Positions 19,892-20,722 of a stretch of 20,722 nucleotides of DNA are shown here, piece after piece; within the stretch, counting starts at the first letter, position 1; each line of letters opens with the position of its first letter. Location of the stretch: NCBI GenBank assembly GCA_036491755.1, contig DASXBJ010000028.1:1-20722 (forward strand). Reading direction: 5' to 3'. Under the pieces are notes generated by a model. That model made no database searches, was not told the DNA's origin, and saw nothing but the letters and a program-made list of their open reading frames with translations. The position numbers were made by a program, and so were the translations under genes. The DNA comes from DASXBJ01 sp036491755 (GTDB lineage: Bacteria > Chloroflexota > Dormibacteria > Dormibacterales > Dormibacteraceae).

Positions 19892-20722
19892 ATGATGAGC
19901 GATACCCTTGCCGCCGTGGCAAGGCTCCTGCCCTCCACGGTCGTCGGCAGCTACCCGCAGCCTGATTGGCTCGTCGACCGCGCCATGCTCGGCAGCCGCC
20001 TCCCGCCACGGACCCGGGCGGTCGAGATCTGGCGTGTCGAGGCGGTTCACCTGGAACAGGCGCAGGACGATGCGACCGTTGTTGCGATTCGCGACTTGGA
20101 GCGCGCGGGCATCGACATCATCACCGACGGCGAGATCCGGAGGGAGAGCTATTCGAACCGATTCGCCACAGCTCTCCAGGGCATGGACCTGGACAATCCC
20201 GGCACCGCCCTCGACCGCACTGGCCATCCCAACCCAGTGCCGCGGGTGGTCGGCCCCATCCACCGCACGCGACCCGTCGAGGTGCGCGACGTCCAGTTCC
20301 TGCAGGCCAACACCGAAAGACCGATCAAGGCCACGCTGCCGGGCCCGTTCACCATGTCGCAGCAGGCGCAGGACGACCACTACCACGACGATGAGGCGCT
20401 CGCGATGGCCCTGGCCGAAGCGGTCAATGCCGAGGTGCGCGACCTGTTTGCCGCCGGCGCCGACATCGTGCAGCTCGACGAGCCGTACCTCCAGGCGCGC
20501 GCCGAGAAGGCGGAGCGCTTCGCCATCAAGGCGATCAACCGGGCGCTGGACGGGATCAGCGGCACGACCGCGCTGCACACATGCTTTGGCTACGCGCACA
20601 TCGTGCATTCGCGTCCGAATGGCTATCCGTTTCTCGAACAGCTGGCAGACCTCACGGTCAAACAGATCTCGCTCGAGTCGGCTCAGCAGAAGGTCGACCT
20701 CTCGGTACTGCGGTCGCTGCCC
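19892..20722 (+). CDS. MetE-like cobalamin-independent methyltransferase, cut by right edge
   Basis: At least 277 residues are present and the frame stays open to the window end. The protein resembles the C-terminal catalytic barrel of cobalamin-independent methionine synthase: STVVGSYPQPDW at the start, IDIITDGEIRRESY, LPGPFTMS, DIVQLDEPY, the zinc motif HTCFGY and the zinc-ligand glutamate in QISLESA. The last zinc cysteine would lie beyond the edge. The family includes methionine synthases and relatives such as epoxyalkane:coenzyme M transferase, so the acceptor thiol is open. Tandem ATGs occur at 19892 and 19895; no Shine-Dalgarno is seen. It diverges from the CoA ligase with only 11 bases between starts, suggesting shared control. 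Confidence 0.85.
   Translation, partial: MMSDTLAAVARLLPSTVVGSYPQPDWLVDRAMLGSRLPPRTRAVEIWRVEAVHLEQAQDDATVVAIRDLERAGIDIITDGEIRRESYSNRFATALQGMDLDNPGTALDRTGHPNPVPRVVGPIHRTRPVEVRDVQFLQANTERPIKATLPGPFTMSQQAQDDHYHDDEALAMALAEAVNAEVRDLFAAGADIVQLDEPYLQARAEKAERFAIKAINRALDGISGTTALHTCFGYAHIVHSRPNGYPFLEQLADLTVKQISLESAQQKVDLSVLRSLP

Overview
The window is GC-rich, gene-dense bacterial chromosome. GC-rich third codon positions, many 1-4 base gene overlaps, several promoters whose predicted transcript starts at or within a few bases of the start codon, CCA-encoding tRNA genes, and a mycothiol-type isomerase homologue fit an uncultured soil lineage near Actinomycetota, Chloroflexota or Dormibacterota. That placement is an inference, because no marker gene is present. 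There are 22 protein genes (two cut by the window edges) and two tRNAs. No gene-free stretch exceeds 300 bases. I see no insertion sequence, prophage, CRISPR array or replication origin.

1-3682: the start of a peptide-type ABC transporter binding lipoprotein (minus) diverges from a plus-strand run of M17 leucyl aminopeptidase, D-2-hydroxyacid dehydrogenase and a creatininase-family amidohydrolase. This looks like peptide or amino-acid-derivative uptake and breakdown. 3716-6104: a PadR regulator with a HAAS-type membrane partner (minus), divergent from an unrecognised lipoprotein. 6109-6269: tRNA-Glu(CTC) and tRNA-Val(CAC), minus strand. 6314-9494: pterin dehydratase, a possible 55-residue CxxC protein, a fused ABC exporter, and a small conserved-looking protein behind a near-consensus promoter.

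9491-13010: a methyltransferase, an SDR oxidoreductase and a four-helix membrane protein (minus) diverge from a MarR regulator (plus) across a 22-base operator-like palindrome. MarR is followed by an encapsulated-ferritin-type protein and a beta-hydroxyacid dehydrogenase. 13007-14724: an alpha/beta esterase diverges from a maleylacetate-reductase-type Fe alcohol dehydrogenase across 23 bases.

14784-20722: a minus-strand series reads, in transcription order, PaaK-like CoA ligase, citryl-CoA lyase-like protein (GTGA overlap with the ligase), an operator-like palindrome, a PcpA/MhqO-type ring-cleaving dioxygenase, a maleylpyruvate-isomerase-type protein with an SCP2-like tail, a GNAT acetyltransferase and a DUF1304 membrane protein. 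A MetE-like methyltransferase diverges from the ligase and runs off the right edge. The dioxygenase, isomerase homologue and maleylacetate reductase suggest hydroquinone or related aromatic breakdown. The ligase-lyase pair suggests an 'activate, then cleave' carboxylate module resembling two-step citrate cleavage. A REP-like hairpin lies in frame inside the lyase gene, adding about 13 residues near its N-terminus.
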